Shown in pieces: positions 23,106 to 30,500 of a stretch of DNA of 57,432 bases (its first letter is position 1; each line of letters starts with the position of its first letter). The stretch is taken from the IMG/VR virus record IMGVR_UViG_3300035703_000111, positions 1 to 57,432 of that record; one strand, written 5' to 3'. The position numbers and the translations under genes are program-made. Source of the stretch: a virus. The notes beneath the pieces are model-generated. The model was given only the letters and a program-made list of their open reading frames with translations. It was not told the origin of the DNA and did no database searches.

Positions 23106-23878
23106 AAGTACCTGATTTATATGTTGGTAAGCGATTATTCGTTGGAGAAGGTAATCCAATTTCACTAGGACTTGGACCAGCTGAAGCAAGAGGTTCTGCT
23201 TATATTGAAGGTCCTGCAATTGTTGGAGAACCTTCGTCATTTCCATTTAATTATGCAACCTTAATGGTTGGACCAAATAGGAATAAAGAGGCAATACCTC
23301 CGGTTGTTCCTGGAGCATTGTGTACTGGTGTTAATAATCCATATTCTCTTGCTGTTGATGGAGATGCTGCAATTTTTAATACTTTAGATGTTGCTTTAAA
23401 TATTAATGCTGGACTGAATATTGTTGCACAAGGAGAGGTGATGTCTCGTTGTGGTGGCCACATTCTTTCTGCTAAGAAGAACTTTGATATTCCTCATCCA
23501 ACCAAAGAAGGTTGGAGACTTCGCCACACTTGTCCAGAAGGTCCATCTAATGATGTTTACACTCGTGGCAGAGTAACAGGTAAAAGAGAAATTGAATTGC
23601 CAGAGTATTGGACTGAACTTGTTGATCCAAGGTCAATTACAGTATCACTCACTCCGATTGGTGCTCATCAAGATGTAATTGTAAAAAGAATTGGTGAAAA
23701 CAAGGTGTTCTTACAATCGAGAGGAAATATGCCTATTGATTGTTACTATCACATTTTTGCAGAAAGAAAAGACGGTGAGAAACTTATTCCTGAATATCAA
23801 GGAGAAAGTCCTGCCGATTATCCAGGAAACAATAACGAGTATTCTGTTTCTGGTTATCACTATGATGTCAAGGAGTAA
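23102..23878 (+). CDS. Virion structural protein A (paralogue pair)
   Basis: 258 aa. The N-terminal half is a beta-rich adaptor (PDLYVGKRLFVGEG, AVDGDAAIFNTLDVALNI). The C-terminal ~125 residues carry the pattern FDIPHPTKEGWRLRHTCPEGP...YTRGRV...LPEYW...LVDPRSITVSLTPIG, a domain found at the ends of phage fibre and surface proteins. The same domain ends the next gene, so the two arose by duplication. It overlaps the spike gene (ATGA). Likely baseplate- or spike-attached; exact role unknown. Confidence 0.65.
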   Translation: MKVPDLYVGKRLFVGEGNPISLGLGPAEARGSAYIEGPAIVGEPSSFPFNYATLMVGPNRNKEAIPPVVPGALCTGVNNPYSLAVDGDAAIFNTLDVALNINAGLNIVAQGEVMSRCGGHILSAKKNFDIPHPTKEGWRLRHTCPEGPSNDVYTRGRVTGKREIELPEYWTELVDPRSITVSLTPIGAHQDVIVKRIGENKVFLQSRGNMPIDCYYHIFAERKDGEKLIPEYQGESPADYPGNNNEYSVSGYHYDVKE

Positions 23879-23880
23879 TT

Positions 23881-24534
23881 ATGGCAAACGAATTTATACC
23901 TAGAAGTTTTGGTAGAAGAAATTGTGATGATCCTATAACAGGAATTCCTCATCCAAACTTTGATTATTTGCATAGAACTACTACAGGAGACGAAGATTAT
24001 CCTGAAGATGCTTGTGCAAGATATCTTCAGGTAAATGCAAAATTTGATAATCTTCAAGTTACTAGTACTGTTACCGCTGCAAATTTCCAAGGGACAATCA
24101 ATGTCCAATCTTGGAAAGGATTTGATATCAAACATCCAAATAAATCAAACTATCGACTTAGACATATTTGTTTAGAAGGTCCTGAAGCCGGAGTATATCA
24201 CAGAGGAAGACTTACTAATTCTAATATTATTAATGTTCCAGAATACTGGATTGGACTCATTGATCCAGAAAGTATTACTGTTACATTAACACAGATTGGT
24301 TACTCTCAAGATCTCATTGTTGAAAGAATTGAATGGGGGAAAAATATTATTATTAAATCTGGAACAGGATCTAATATTGATTGTTACTATACGATACAAG
24401 CATCTCGAATTGATGGTCAAAAGTTAATCGTGGAGTATGAAGGTCAAACTCCTGCAGATTATCCTGGTGACTCATCTCAGTTCTCTATTTCAGGATATGA
24501 CTACGGTGCCAAAGGTGTTGACAGAGCGGATTGA
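23881..24534 (+). CDS. Virion structural protein B (paralogue pair)
   Basis: 217 aa, starting 2 bases after its paralogue. The N-terminal ~75 residues are different (EFIPRSFGRRNCDDPITGIP), while the C-terminal ~135 repeat the neighbour's domain (FDIKHPNKSNYRLRHICLEG, YHRGRL, VPEYWIGLIDPESITVTL, CYYTIQASRIDGQKL, SGYDYGAK). The promoter of the next operon (TTGACA at 24518) lies inside its last codons. Confidence 0.65.
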   Translation: MANEFIPRSFGRRNCDDPITGIPHPNFDYLHRTTTGDEDYPEDACARYLQVNAKFDNLQVTSTVTAANFQGTINVQSWKGFDIKHPNKSNYRLRHICLEGPEAGVYHRGRLTNSNIINVPEYWIGLIDPESITVTLTQIGYSQDLIVERIEWGKNIIIKSGTGSNIDCYYTIQASRIDGQKLIVEYEGQTPADYPGDSSQFSISGYDYGAKGVDRAD

Positions 24535-24546
24535 GTATCCTATACT
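24518..24546 (+). promoter_or_regulatory. sigma70 promoter of the tRNA/small-gene island
   Basis: TTGACA (24518-24523), a 17-base spacer and TATACT (24541-24546). It starts within the 3' end of the upstream structural gene and drives a run of small non-structural genes with the first ATG at 24572. Confidence 0.8.
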
Positions 24547-24571
24547 ACTAAGGTAATCAACGAAAGACCTG

Positions 24572-24754
24572 ATGCAAGACGAGTACCTCTCACGCTGCGT
24601 GGTGGACCCTGTAAAGCGTACAGTGTATCTGTATTCTAGTGAAGGATCAGAGAAGCAAGTGACCTGTGAGACCGTGGATGAGTTTATGAATGTGCTAGAG
24701 TTCGTTCGTGCTACAGTGGATGAAGAGACACTCTCATACGCAAATCCACTTTAG
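24572..24754 (+). CDS. Small conserved protein (60 aa)
   Basis: The first gene after the sigma70 promoter at 24518. Starts MQDEYLSRCVVDPVKRTVYL and ends with an acidic helix. Two Cys are present. The sequence has higher GC than its structural neighbours, consistent with an early-class gene. No family recognised. Only 26 bases separate the -10 box and the ATG, so the leader is short. Confidence 0.6.
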   Translation: MQDEYLSRCVVDPVKRTVYLYSSEGSEKQVTCETVDEFMNVLEFVRATVDEETLSYANPL

Positions 24755-24814
24755 TTTCCATTTTAGGTCGTAAAAATTTCCGGCAAAAATTCTCACACGA
24801 TACTTTTTTTTAAA

Positions 24815-25021
24815 ATGAATCCTTATCGCATTAACTACAAAGCACTGAAAGAAGAACCAGTGAAAACAACACCAGAGAATGTGAAGGAAGCAAATGAGAA
24901 CTTGTTTCGTGCCAAGTGGAATCTTCCTCAAGCAGCAAAGCACTGCGGAATGTCACATAAAGAAATGAAGTTGACATTCTTTGAGTACTTGAAGTATAAT
25001 CCTGTTACTTACAAAGCGTAA
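24815..25021 (+). CDS. Small protein with HTH-like segment
   Basis: 68 aa. The C-terminal half (WNLPQAAKHCGMSHKEMKLT, then FFEYLKYNP) has the spacing of a Fis-type helix-turn-helix, with AA and CGM at the turn positions, so DNA binding is possible. The preceding 60 bases are non-coding and end in a T/A-rich stretch without a clear ribosome site. The regulatory role is inference; I cannot name a family. Confidence 0.55.
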   Translation: MNPYRINYKALKEEPVKTTPENVKEANENLFRAKWNLPQAAKHCGMSHKEMKLTFFEYLKYNPVTYKA

Positions 25022-25031
25022 GTTTTTTATT

Positions 25032-25469
25032 ATGAAAATATATGGTCCATATACTGGTAAAGATGGAAGACAAAGAATTGTTCTTTATGAAAATGGAAAA
25101 AGAACTACAGTTTCTTATCCAAAATATCTTTTAGAGCAAAAACTTGGTAGACCTCTTTTACCAGATGAAACTTGTGACCATATTGATGGTGATGTATCAA
25201 ACAATTCTCTTGACAATTTACAAGTTTTAAGTAGAATTGATAATGTAAAAAAGCACGCAGCAGTACATAACAGAGCAGAAATAATTTGTTGTGTATGTCC
25301 TGAATGTGACAAATCTTTCTATAAACCAGCAAGAGATATTAGGCATAACAATATTAAACAACAAAAAGTTGGACCATTTTGCTCTAAATCTTGTGCTGGA
25401 AAGTATAGTCAAAGATTAAACAAAACCTTTAGAGGAGGAAAACCAAATCTAAACTACAAGCCCGTGTGA
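25032..25469 (+). CDS. HNH homing endonuclease
   Basis: 145 aa. The HNH core is CDHIDGDVSNNSLDNLQVLS (about residues 49-68), with the DHIDGD...NN...L pattern of phage homing endonucleases. Ahead of it is a short strand region (PYTGKDGRQRIVLYENGKR). A zinc-finger-like Cys set follows (CCVCPECDKSF, then FCSKSCAGKY). The stop codon lies inside the downstream tRNA-Leu gene. Probably a mobile free-standing endonuclease that inserts near tRNA genes; no intron borders are visible. Confidence 0.88.
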   Translation: MKIYGPYTGKDGRQRIVLYENGKRTTVSYPKYLLEQKLGRPLLPDETCDHIDGDVSNNSLDNLQVLSRIDNVKKHAAVHNRAEIICCVCPECDKSFYKPARDIRHNNIKQQKVGPFCSKSCAGKYSQRLNKTFRGGKPNLNYKPV

Positions 25470-25533
25470 CCCAGCGGAATGAGGTTCTCGACTTAAAATC
25501 GAGCAGTCGGCGGTTCGAATCCGCCCACGGGTA
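25460..25533 (+). tRNA. tRNA-Leu (UAA), class I-like
   Basis: Cloverleaf read by eye: acceptor 25460-25466 with 25526-25532 (one G-U at the end), short D stem ACC/GGT, anticodon stem CTCGA/TCGAG with loop CTTAAAA (anticodon TAA at 25494-25496), five-base variable loop CAGTC, T stem GGCGG/CCGCC with loop TTCGAAT, discriminator A. CCA is not encoded. A leucine tRNA normally has a long variable arm, which is absent here. Its first 10 bases overlap the HNH gene. Confidence 0.85.
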
Positions 25534-25545
25534 TGAGGTTTAACC

Positions 25546-25553
25546 TCTAAATA
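25546..25553 (+). promoter_or_regulatory. Late-promoter-like motif TCTAAATA
   Basis: TCTAAATA, just after a GAGGTTTAACCTC palindrome at the tRNA 3' side and 24 bases before the next ATG. Two mismatches to the T4 late element. Confidence 0.35.
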
Positions 25554-25577
25554 CTCAAAAGTAATAGGAACATTCCT

Positions 25578-25847
25578 ATGAAGTACAGAATTGATGCCGC
25601 ATATGTCTGGTACAATCGCGGAAGACAAATTGTTTTGATGTATTTCATTAATCAGATTCCTTTTACTTTTGATGAACTCCCTGACGAATCTTTATTTGAC
25701 TTGGAGTTAATCGAATTAGCAGACAACGAAAGACGCTTTGAACCAGAGGACTTGTATCAATCTTCTTACTATCTTATGTTAGAAGAATGTCATCCTTTGC
25801 TTTATGAGTTAGATTTAGAAAATCCAGAGTGTCTGCCTCAAGATTAA
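25578..25847 (+). CDS. Small acidic hypothetical protein (89 aa)
   Basis: Lies between the two tRNA genes. Starts MKYRIDAAYVWYNRGRQIVL and continues as an acidic, aromatic helical protein (DELPDESLFDLELIELADN; YYLMLEECHPLLYEL). A good ribosome site is not obvious (TAGGAAC, 10 bases upstream). Stops 2 bases before tRNA-Thr. Function unknown. Confidence 0.6.
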   Translation: MKYRIDAAYVWYNRGRQIVLMYFINQIPFTFDELPDESLFDLELIELADNERRFEPEDLYQSSYYLMLEECHPLLYELDLENPECLPQD

Positions 25848-25849
25848 AT

Positions 25850-25922
25850 GCCCTTGTAGCTCAGTTGGTAGAGCACCGCTTTTGTAAAGCGGTTGTCGCA
25901 AGTTCGAGTCTTGTCGGGGGCT
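25850..25922 (+). tRNA. tRNA-Thr (UGU)
   Basis: A 73-base cloverleaf: acceptor GCCCTTG with CGGGGGC (two G-U pairs), D stem GCTC/GAGC, anticodon stem CCGCT/AGCGG with loop TTTGTAA (anticodon TGT at 25883-25885), variable loop TTGTC, T stem GCAAG/CTTGT with loop TTCGAGT, discriminator T. CCA is not encoded. Confidence 0.95.
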
Positions 25923-25942
25923 CTGAGTTCTTTATAACTCCA

Positions 25943-26101
25943 ATGTCACTTATTTCACAACAAGATCGCCAAATGGCTATTGAGGCACTTGAATATTATG
26001 TTCAAAAACTTAAGGACGATAATTGCACAGATGCTTCCATCACAGCATTTCAAACACTCCTTAATTGGGTCGAACTGGAACATTTCAAGCATGAAAATTA
26101 A
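25943..26101 (+). CDS. Small helical protein (52 aa)
   Basis: Starts MSLISQQDRQMAIEALEYYV and is one or two amphipathic helices with acidic ends. The ATG at 25943 is the first after tRNA-Thr; longer frames upstream run through the tRNA and are not credible. Overlaps the next ORF by 11 bases. Not recognised. Confidence 0.5.
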   Translation: MSLISQQDRQMAIEALEYYVQKLKDDNCTDASITAFQTLLNWVELEHFKHEN

Positions 26102-26264
26102 TCTTTGGTATTGCGCTGATATGAATCAGTGGCGTTGGACTCTTACAGACAATTCAAGACCTATTTGCCGTCAAGAATCTGGTCAAAGACCTTTTCTCCG
26201 TGACGCAATGAATGATGTAGCAAATACAGTAGAATATATGTTAGAATGCAAACAACCAGAATAA
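26091..26264 (+). CDS. Small protein (57 aa)
   Basis: Starts MKINLWYCADMNQWRWTLTD, aromatic-rich, followed by a helix ending in CKQPE. The compact WxWTLTDN pattern suggests a small beta sheet plus helix. The start lies within the upstream ORF (AAGCATGAAA), which implies translational coupling. Function unknown. Confidence 0.5.
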   Translation: MKINLWYCADMNQWRWTLTDNSRPICRQESGQRPFLRDAMNDVANTVEYMLECKQPE

Positions 26265-26268
26265 GATA

Positions 26269-26832
26269 ATGAATTTGAATATTGAATATTGCCATCCATA
26301 TTTAAAATGTAATCTTCCAAAAGAAATTTTTGAAGAGATGAAAGTTTGGACTAAAGAGTGTAAAAAAGTAAAATCACATCCTTTAGCGGAACTAAAATCT
26401 CATGAAAATGTTGGATATATGCCGGGTGAAAGTATAAAACATAATTCTTATCAGTGTGCTATTCCAACAAATTTAGTTGAGAATTCTTTTTGGTTAGCAT
26501 ATACACTTAGAGCATGTGCTTCTTATTGGGGAGGAAATCACCGTCAATATAAACTTAGAAAATGGGAAGGACACTTTGACGGTTATGACATTTGGGCAAA
26601 CTTTGCAAATAAAGGAAGTGATAATCCAACACATAATCATGCTGGGCATATTTCAGGTGTAATCTATGTTCAGAATTTTGGTCACCCAACCATTTTTACT
26701 GAATATAATACTCAATATCATGGTCAAAATGGAACTATGATTCTATTTCCAAGTAATACACTTCATTGTGTTCTTCCTCAACAAATTAATAAAGAGAGAA
26801 TTACTTTTGCTTTTAATATTGTCAAATCATAA
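26269..26832 (+). CDS. 2OG-Fe(II) oxygenase family protein
   Basis: A 187-aa putative 2-oxoglutarate/iron dioxygenase of the phage-type 2OG-FeII_Oxy_5 family. Iron ligands are predicted in THNHAGHISGVIYV (His122 with His124) and the distal His166 (SNTLHCVLPQ). Arg177 (KERITFAFN) would bind the 2-oxoglutarate carboxylate. Substrate unknown. It starts 4 bases after the previous stop, in the small-gene island and directly before the Mom-like gene. Confidence 0.8.
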   Translation: MNLNIEYCHPYLKCNLPKEIFEEMKVWTKECKKVKSHPLAELKSHENVGYMPGESIKHNSYQCAIPTNLVENSFWLAYTLRACASYWGGNHRQYKLRKWEGHFDGYDIWANFANKGSDNPTHNHAGHISGVIYVQNFGHPTIFTEYNTQYHGQNGTMILFPSNTLHCVLPQQINKERITFAFNIVKS

Positions 26833-26854
26833 CATTACTAAGTAAAAATACTTA

Positions 26855-27475
26855 ATGAAATCAGATTTTTATATAGATAAGGTAGGTAAGGAAGAAATCA
26901 AAGAACTTCTTTATACCTATCACTATCTTAAAGACGAATCTAAAGATTTCAAATCTGGTTTCAATTATGGCCTTTTCAGATCCTCGGTTTCTGATATTCT
27001 GCGCGTTGGTGGTTGCTTGGGTACTTGTATCTTTACTGGCTTGCCCGTCCCAGAAATAGCAGTCGGAGCATTTGGTCTAGAGAGAAATCAGCAAGAAGGA
27101 ATCTATGAACTCTCACGACTTTGTATTCATCCAGATATTCAAAAAGAAGAGTATAATATCACATCTTGGTTCGTCAGTCGTTGTATAAGGAGATTTAGAA
27201 AAGATGCCCGCGTTCGTTGTATTCTTAGTTACGCTGATGCTAATCACCACTCTGGAGTTATATACAGAGCTTCTAATTTTAGTTACTACGGCCTAACTGA
27301 TAAGAAATCAGATTTCTGGATTAAGCAACCTGATGGTTCTTTTGTAAAGCATTCTAGAGGTCCTATTAAAGATCTAGAAGGTGAATGGAGAGAAAGAAGT
27401 AGAAAACATAGATACCTTATGGTTTTTGATAAAGAACTCAAAAAACGCTTGACATGGGAAGAACAAAAGTGGTAA
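26855..27475 (+). CDS. Mom-like acyltransferase-fold protein
   Basis: 206 aa. The segment YELSRLCIHPDIQKEEYN, then SWFVSRCIRRFRKDARVRCI, LSYADANHHSGVIYRASNFS and a basic C-terminal RERSRKHRY resembles phage Mu Mom and its relatives, GNAT-fold enzymes that modify adenine in phage DNA against restriction. The pattern SYADxxxxHxGxIYxAxNFxYxG is the part I rely on. A GNAT of other specificity is the alternative. The last codons contain a sigma70-like promoter. Confidence 0.65.
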   Translation: MKSDFYIDKVGKEEIKELLYTYHYLKDESKDFKSGFNYGLFRSSVSDILRVGGCLGTCIFTGLPVPEIAVGAFGLERNQQEGIYELSRLCIHPDIQKEEYNITSWFVSRCIRRFRKDARVRCILSYADANHHSGVIYRASNFSYYGLTDKKSDFWIKQPDGSFVKHSRGPIKDLEGEWRERSRKHRYLMVFDKELKKRLTWEEQKW

Positions 27476-27478
27476 AAT
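27449..27478 (+). promoter_or_regulatory. sigma70-like promoter inside the Mom-like gene end
   Basis: TTGACA (27449-27454), an 18-base spacer and TAAAAT (27473-27478). No ORF follows before the terminator at 27520, so the product would be a transcript of about 60 bases. Confidence 0.5.
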
Positions 27479-27519
27479 AATAACGGCGATACTAAACCAA
27501 ACCCCTTCCGTGTGACTTG

Positions 27520-27547
27520 AAAACCTCCGAGAAATCGGGGGTTTTCT
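27520..27547 (+). terminator. Strong intrinsic terminator
   Basis: AAAACCTCCGA (27520-27530) pairs with TCGGGGGTTTT (27535-27545; one G-U) around a GAAA tetraloop. It closes the small-gene island before the fibre region. Confidence 0.88.
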
Positions 27548-27551
27548 TGTG

Positions 27552-27559
27552 AATAAATA
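27552..27559 (+). promoter_or_regulatory. Late-type promoter of the 1989-aa gene (AATAAATA)
   Basis: AATAAATA immediately after the terminator, 31 bases before the ATG at 27591. Confidence 0.5.
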
Positions 27560-27590
27560 ACTTATAACGGAACTATAAGAATTAGTAACA

Positions 27591-30500
27591 ATGGGATTAA
27601 GTCGTCTTGATAATTTTCTGAAGTCTGTTCGCGGGAATTTAATTTATGTTGATCCAAATAGTATTGATGCTACGGATAGCATTGAAAATCAAGGAAATAG
27701 TTTAACCAGACCATTTAAAACTCTACAAAGGGCACTGGCTGAGACATCCAGATTCTCTTATCAGAGAGGATTAGATAATGATAGATTTGAGAAGACTACA
27801 ATTCTTCTTTATCCTGGAGATCATGTTGTAGATAACCGTCCAGGTTGGATTCCTGATGGTGCGAATAATTATCGTCTTCGTAATGGTTTAACTTCTAATG
27901 ATTTTCCTTCATGGGACCTTACGACTAATTTCGATTTAGAAACACCAAATAATGCACTCTACAAGTTGAATTCTATTCATGGTGGTGTTATTATCCCTAG
28001 AGGCACATCAATTATTGGTCTTGATTTAAGAAAAACAAGAATTCGTCCTAAGTATGTTCCAAATCCAGAAAATAGCTCAATTGAAAGATCTGCAGTATTT
28101 CGTGTAACAGGTGCTTGTTATCTCTGGCAGTTTACGATTCTTGATGCAAATCCAAATGGAACTTGCTATAAAGACTATACTACAAATATTTTTGTTCCTA
28201 ATTTTTCTCACCATAAATTAACGGCATTTGAATATGCTGATGGTGTTAATGGTGTAAGTATTGCGGATGATTTCCAGACTTACTCCACAACCAGAACAGA
28301 TCTGGATATGTATTATGAGAAGATTGGACTTGCTTATGGTTCATCTTCTGGTCGTGAGATTCAACCAGATTATCCTTCATCTTCTCTTGATATTCAACCT
28401 AAGATTGATGAATACCGTATTGTTGGTTCTCGTGGCGCAGAAGTTGGTATTACAAGTATAAAGTCTGGCAACGGAGTTATTCCAAGTACAAACATTACAG
28501 TTACTCTTGAAAATTCACTTGGTGGTCTTGATGTTGACACGCCAATTCGTATTGAAGGTGTTGGTGCAGCTGGTTATGATGGTCAATATGTTGTAAGTGA
28601 AGTTATTAGTTCTACAGAAATTGTCTATCAAGTTCAAAATTCTCCACTTGATCCACTTCCCCCTGTCGTAAGTGCAACTCTTAATATTTCTGTAGATACT
28701 GTAACATCAGCATCTCCATATATTTTTAATGTTTCAATGAGATCTGTGTATGGAATGTGTGGTCTTCATGCAGATGGAGATAAGGCTGATGGATTTAAGA
28801 GTATGGTTGTTGCTCAATTTACGGGCATCGGTCTTCAAAAAGATAATAATGCTTTTGTAAAGTATAATGCAACTTCTGGTGTATATGAAGACACTAATGC
28901 CTTTGGAAATGAAAATATACACACAGATTCTCGTGCTCGCTTTAAACCAGAATATGAGAACTATCACATCAAGTGTTCTAATGATGCATATCTTCAGTTA
29001 GTTTCTGTATTTGCTATCGGTTACGCAAATCACTTCTTAGCAGAATCTGGTGGCGATCAATCAATCAATAACTCAAACTCTAACTTTGGTGCAAAGGCAT
29101 TAGTTGCATCAGGATTTAGAGATAATGCATTTCCGAGAGATGATGTAGGATATATTACTCATGTTATACCTCCTAAAGTTTTAGAATCGGAAGAAACTAC
29201 AGTTGAATTTACATCTATTGATGTTGGTGTTACTACTTCAGTAGGAATTTCATCTCATTTATATCTGTACAATCAAACCAATTCAGCCTTACCTCCCGAA
29301 GGTGTTATTGAAGGATATAGAATTGGCGCAAAAGTTAATGAAACAATCAATGTTTTGATAACCGATAGTGGTACTGCAACAGAATATTCTGCAAATGTTG
29401 TAATGCCAAATACTCTGGATGTTATTTCAGAGAAAAAACTAACAGTTGGTAGAAGTTCTGTAGGTATCAATAGCATTACCAATAATACATTGACTCTTAC
29501 CTCAAATCATAATTTGATTAATGGTGAGAGTATTCGTGTTATTTCAAATACTGGACAACTTCCAGACGGAATTCAACCTAATCAGGTTTATTATGCAATC
29601 ACAAATACTGTTGCATCAATTAATGCAAATCAGATTAAGATTGCGCAGACACTAAATGATGCTGTTGCAGATAATCCGATTACGATTAATAATAAAGGTG
29701 GACTTCTCAGTATTGTAAGTCGTGTCTCAGATAAGAATTCGGGAGATATTGGTCATCCAATTCAGTATGATTCTACTCAAGGCCAATGGTATGTAAATGT
29801 TGCAACTGCAGCAACTGCAAACACACTTTATAGTGCTCTTTCAACTCTAGGTGTATCTGGTTTGGGAGATGCAACACCAAGAACTTATATTAAGAGAAAA
29901 CCTGATACTCGCAATATCATTGATACTGTTTACAGACTTCGTTATGTAATTCCTTCGGATTCTCCAATCACAGCAAGACCTCCACTTGATGGTTATATTC
30001 TTCAAGAGTCAAATACTTCTATAGGATCTACTTCTACTGAAGTTGCTTATCAGTTTAATCCATCAACGGTTACTCTTTCTAATTCGACAGAACTTAGAAA
30101 CCAAAAGATTATTGCTGGTGCCACATGGAATTCTACTGTAGCAACAATTACAACTGAACTTCCACATAATTTAAATGTTGGATCTGAAGTTGAAATTCTA
30201 AATGTAACCAGTACAAATAATACTTCAGGAACCGCAGATAAAGGATACAATGGAACATTCACCGTAGTTTCTGTAATTAATAGTAAGAAGTTTACTGTTA
30301 CCATTGCATCAAATCCAGGAACATTTACGAATGACACCTCTGTAAGAACAACTGATCTTCCTTACATAAGAAGAAAGAAATTCACCAATAATTATTACAT
30401 CTATCGTTCTCAAGAAGTTCAAAGTTATATTCCAGGTGAACAGGATGGTGTTTATCACCTACTCGTTGCTAATGCTTCCAATTCACCTTCCGTTGCTCCA

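Noticed and set aside
25032-25533. Group I intron in the tRNA region
   Set aside because: An HNH gene is present, but no split tRNA or split gene and no intron core elements are visible; the endonuclease appears free-standing.
25829-25942. Open frame running through tRNA-Thr
   Set aside because: The translated tRNA sequence is a frame artefact; the real small ORF starts at ATG 25943.
28261-28461. 66-aa plus-strand frame inside the 1989-aa gene
   Set aside because: Out-of-frame shadow within a continuous long ORF with conserved structural motifs.
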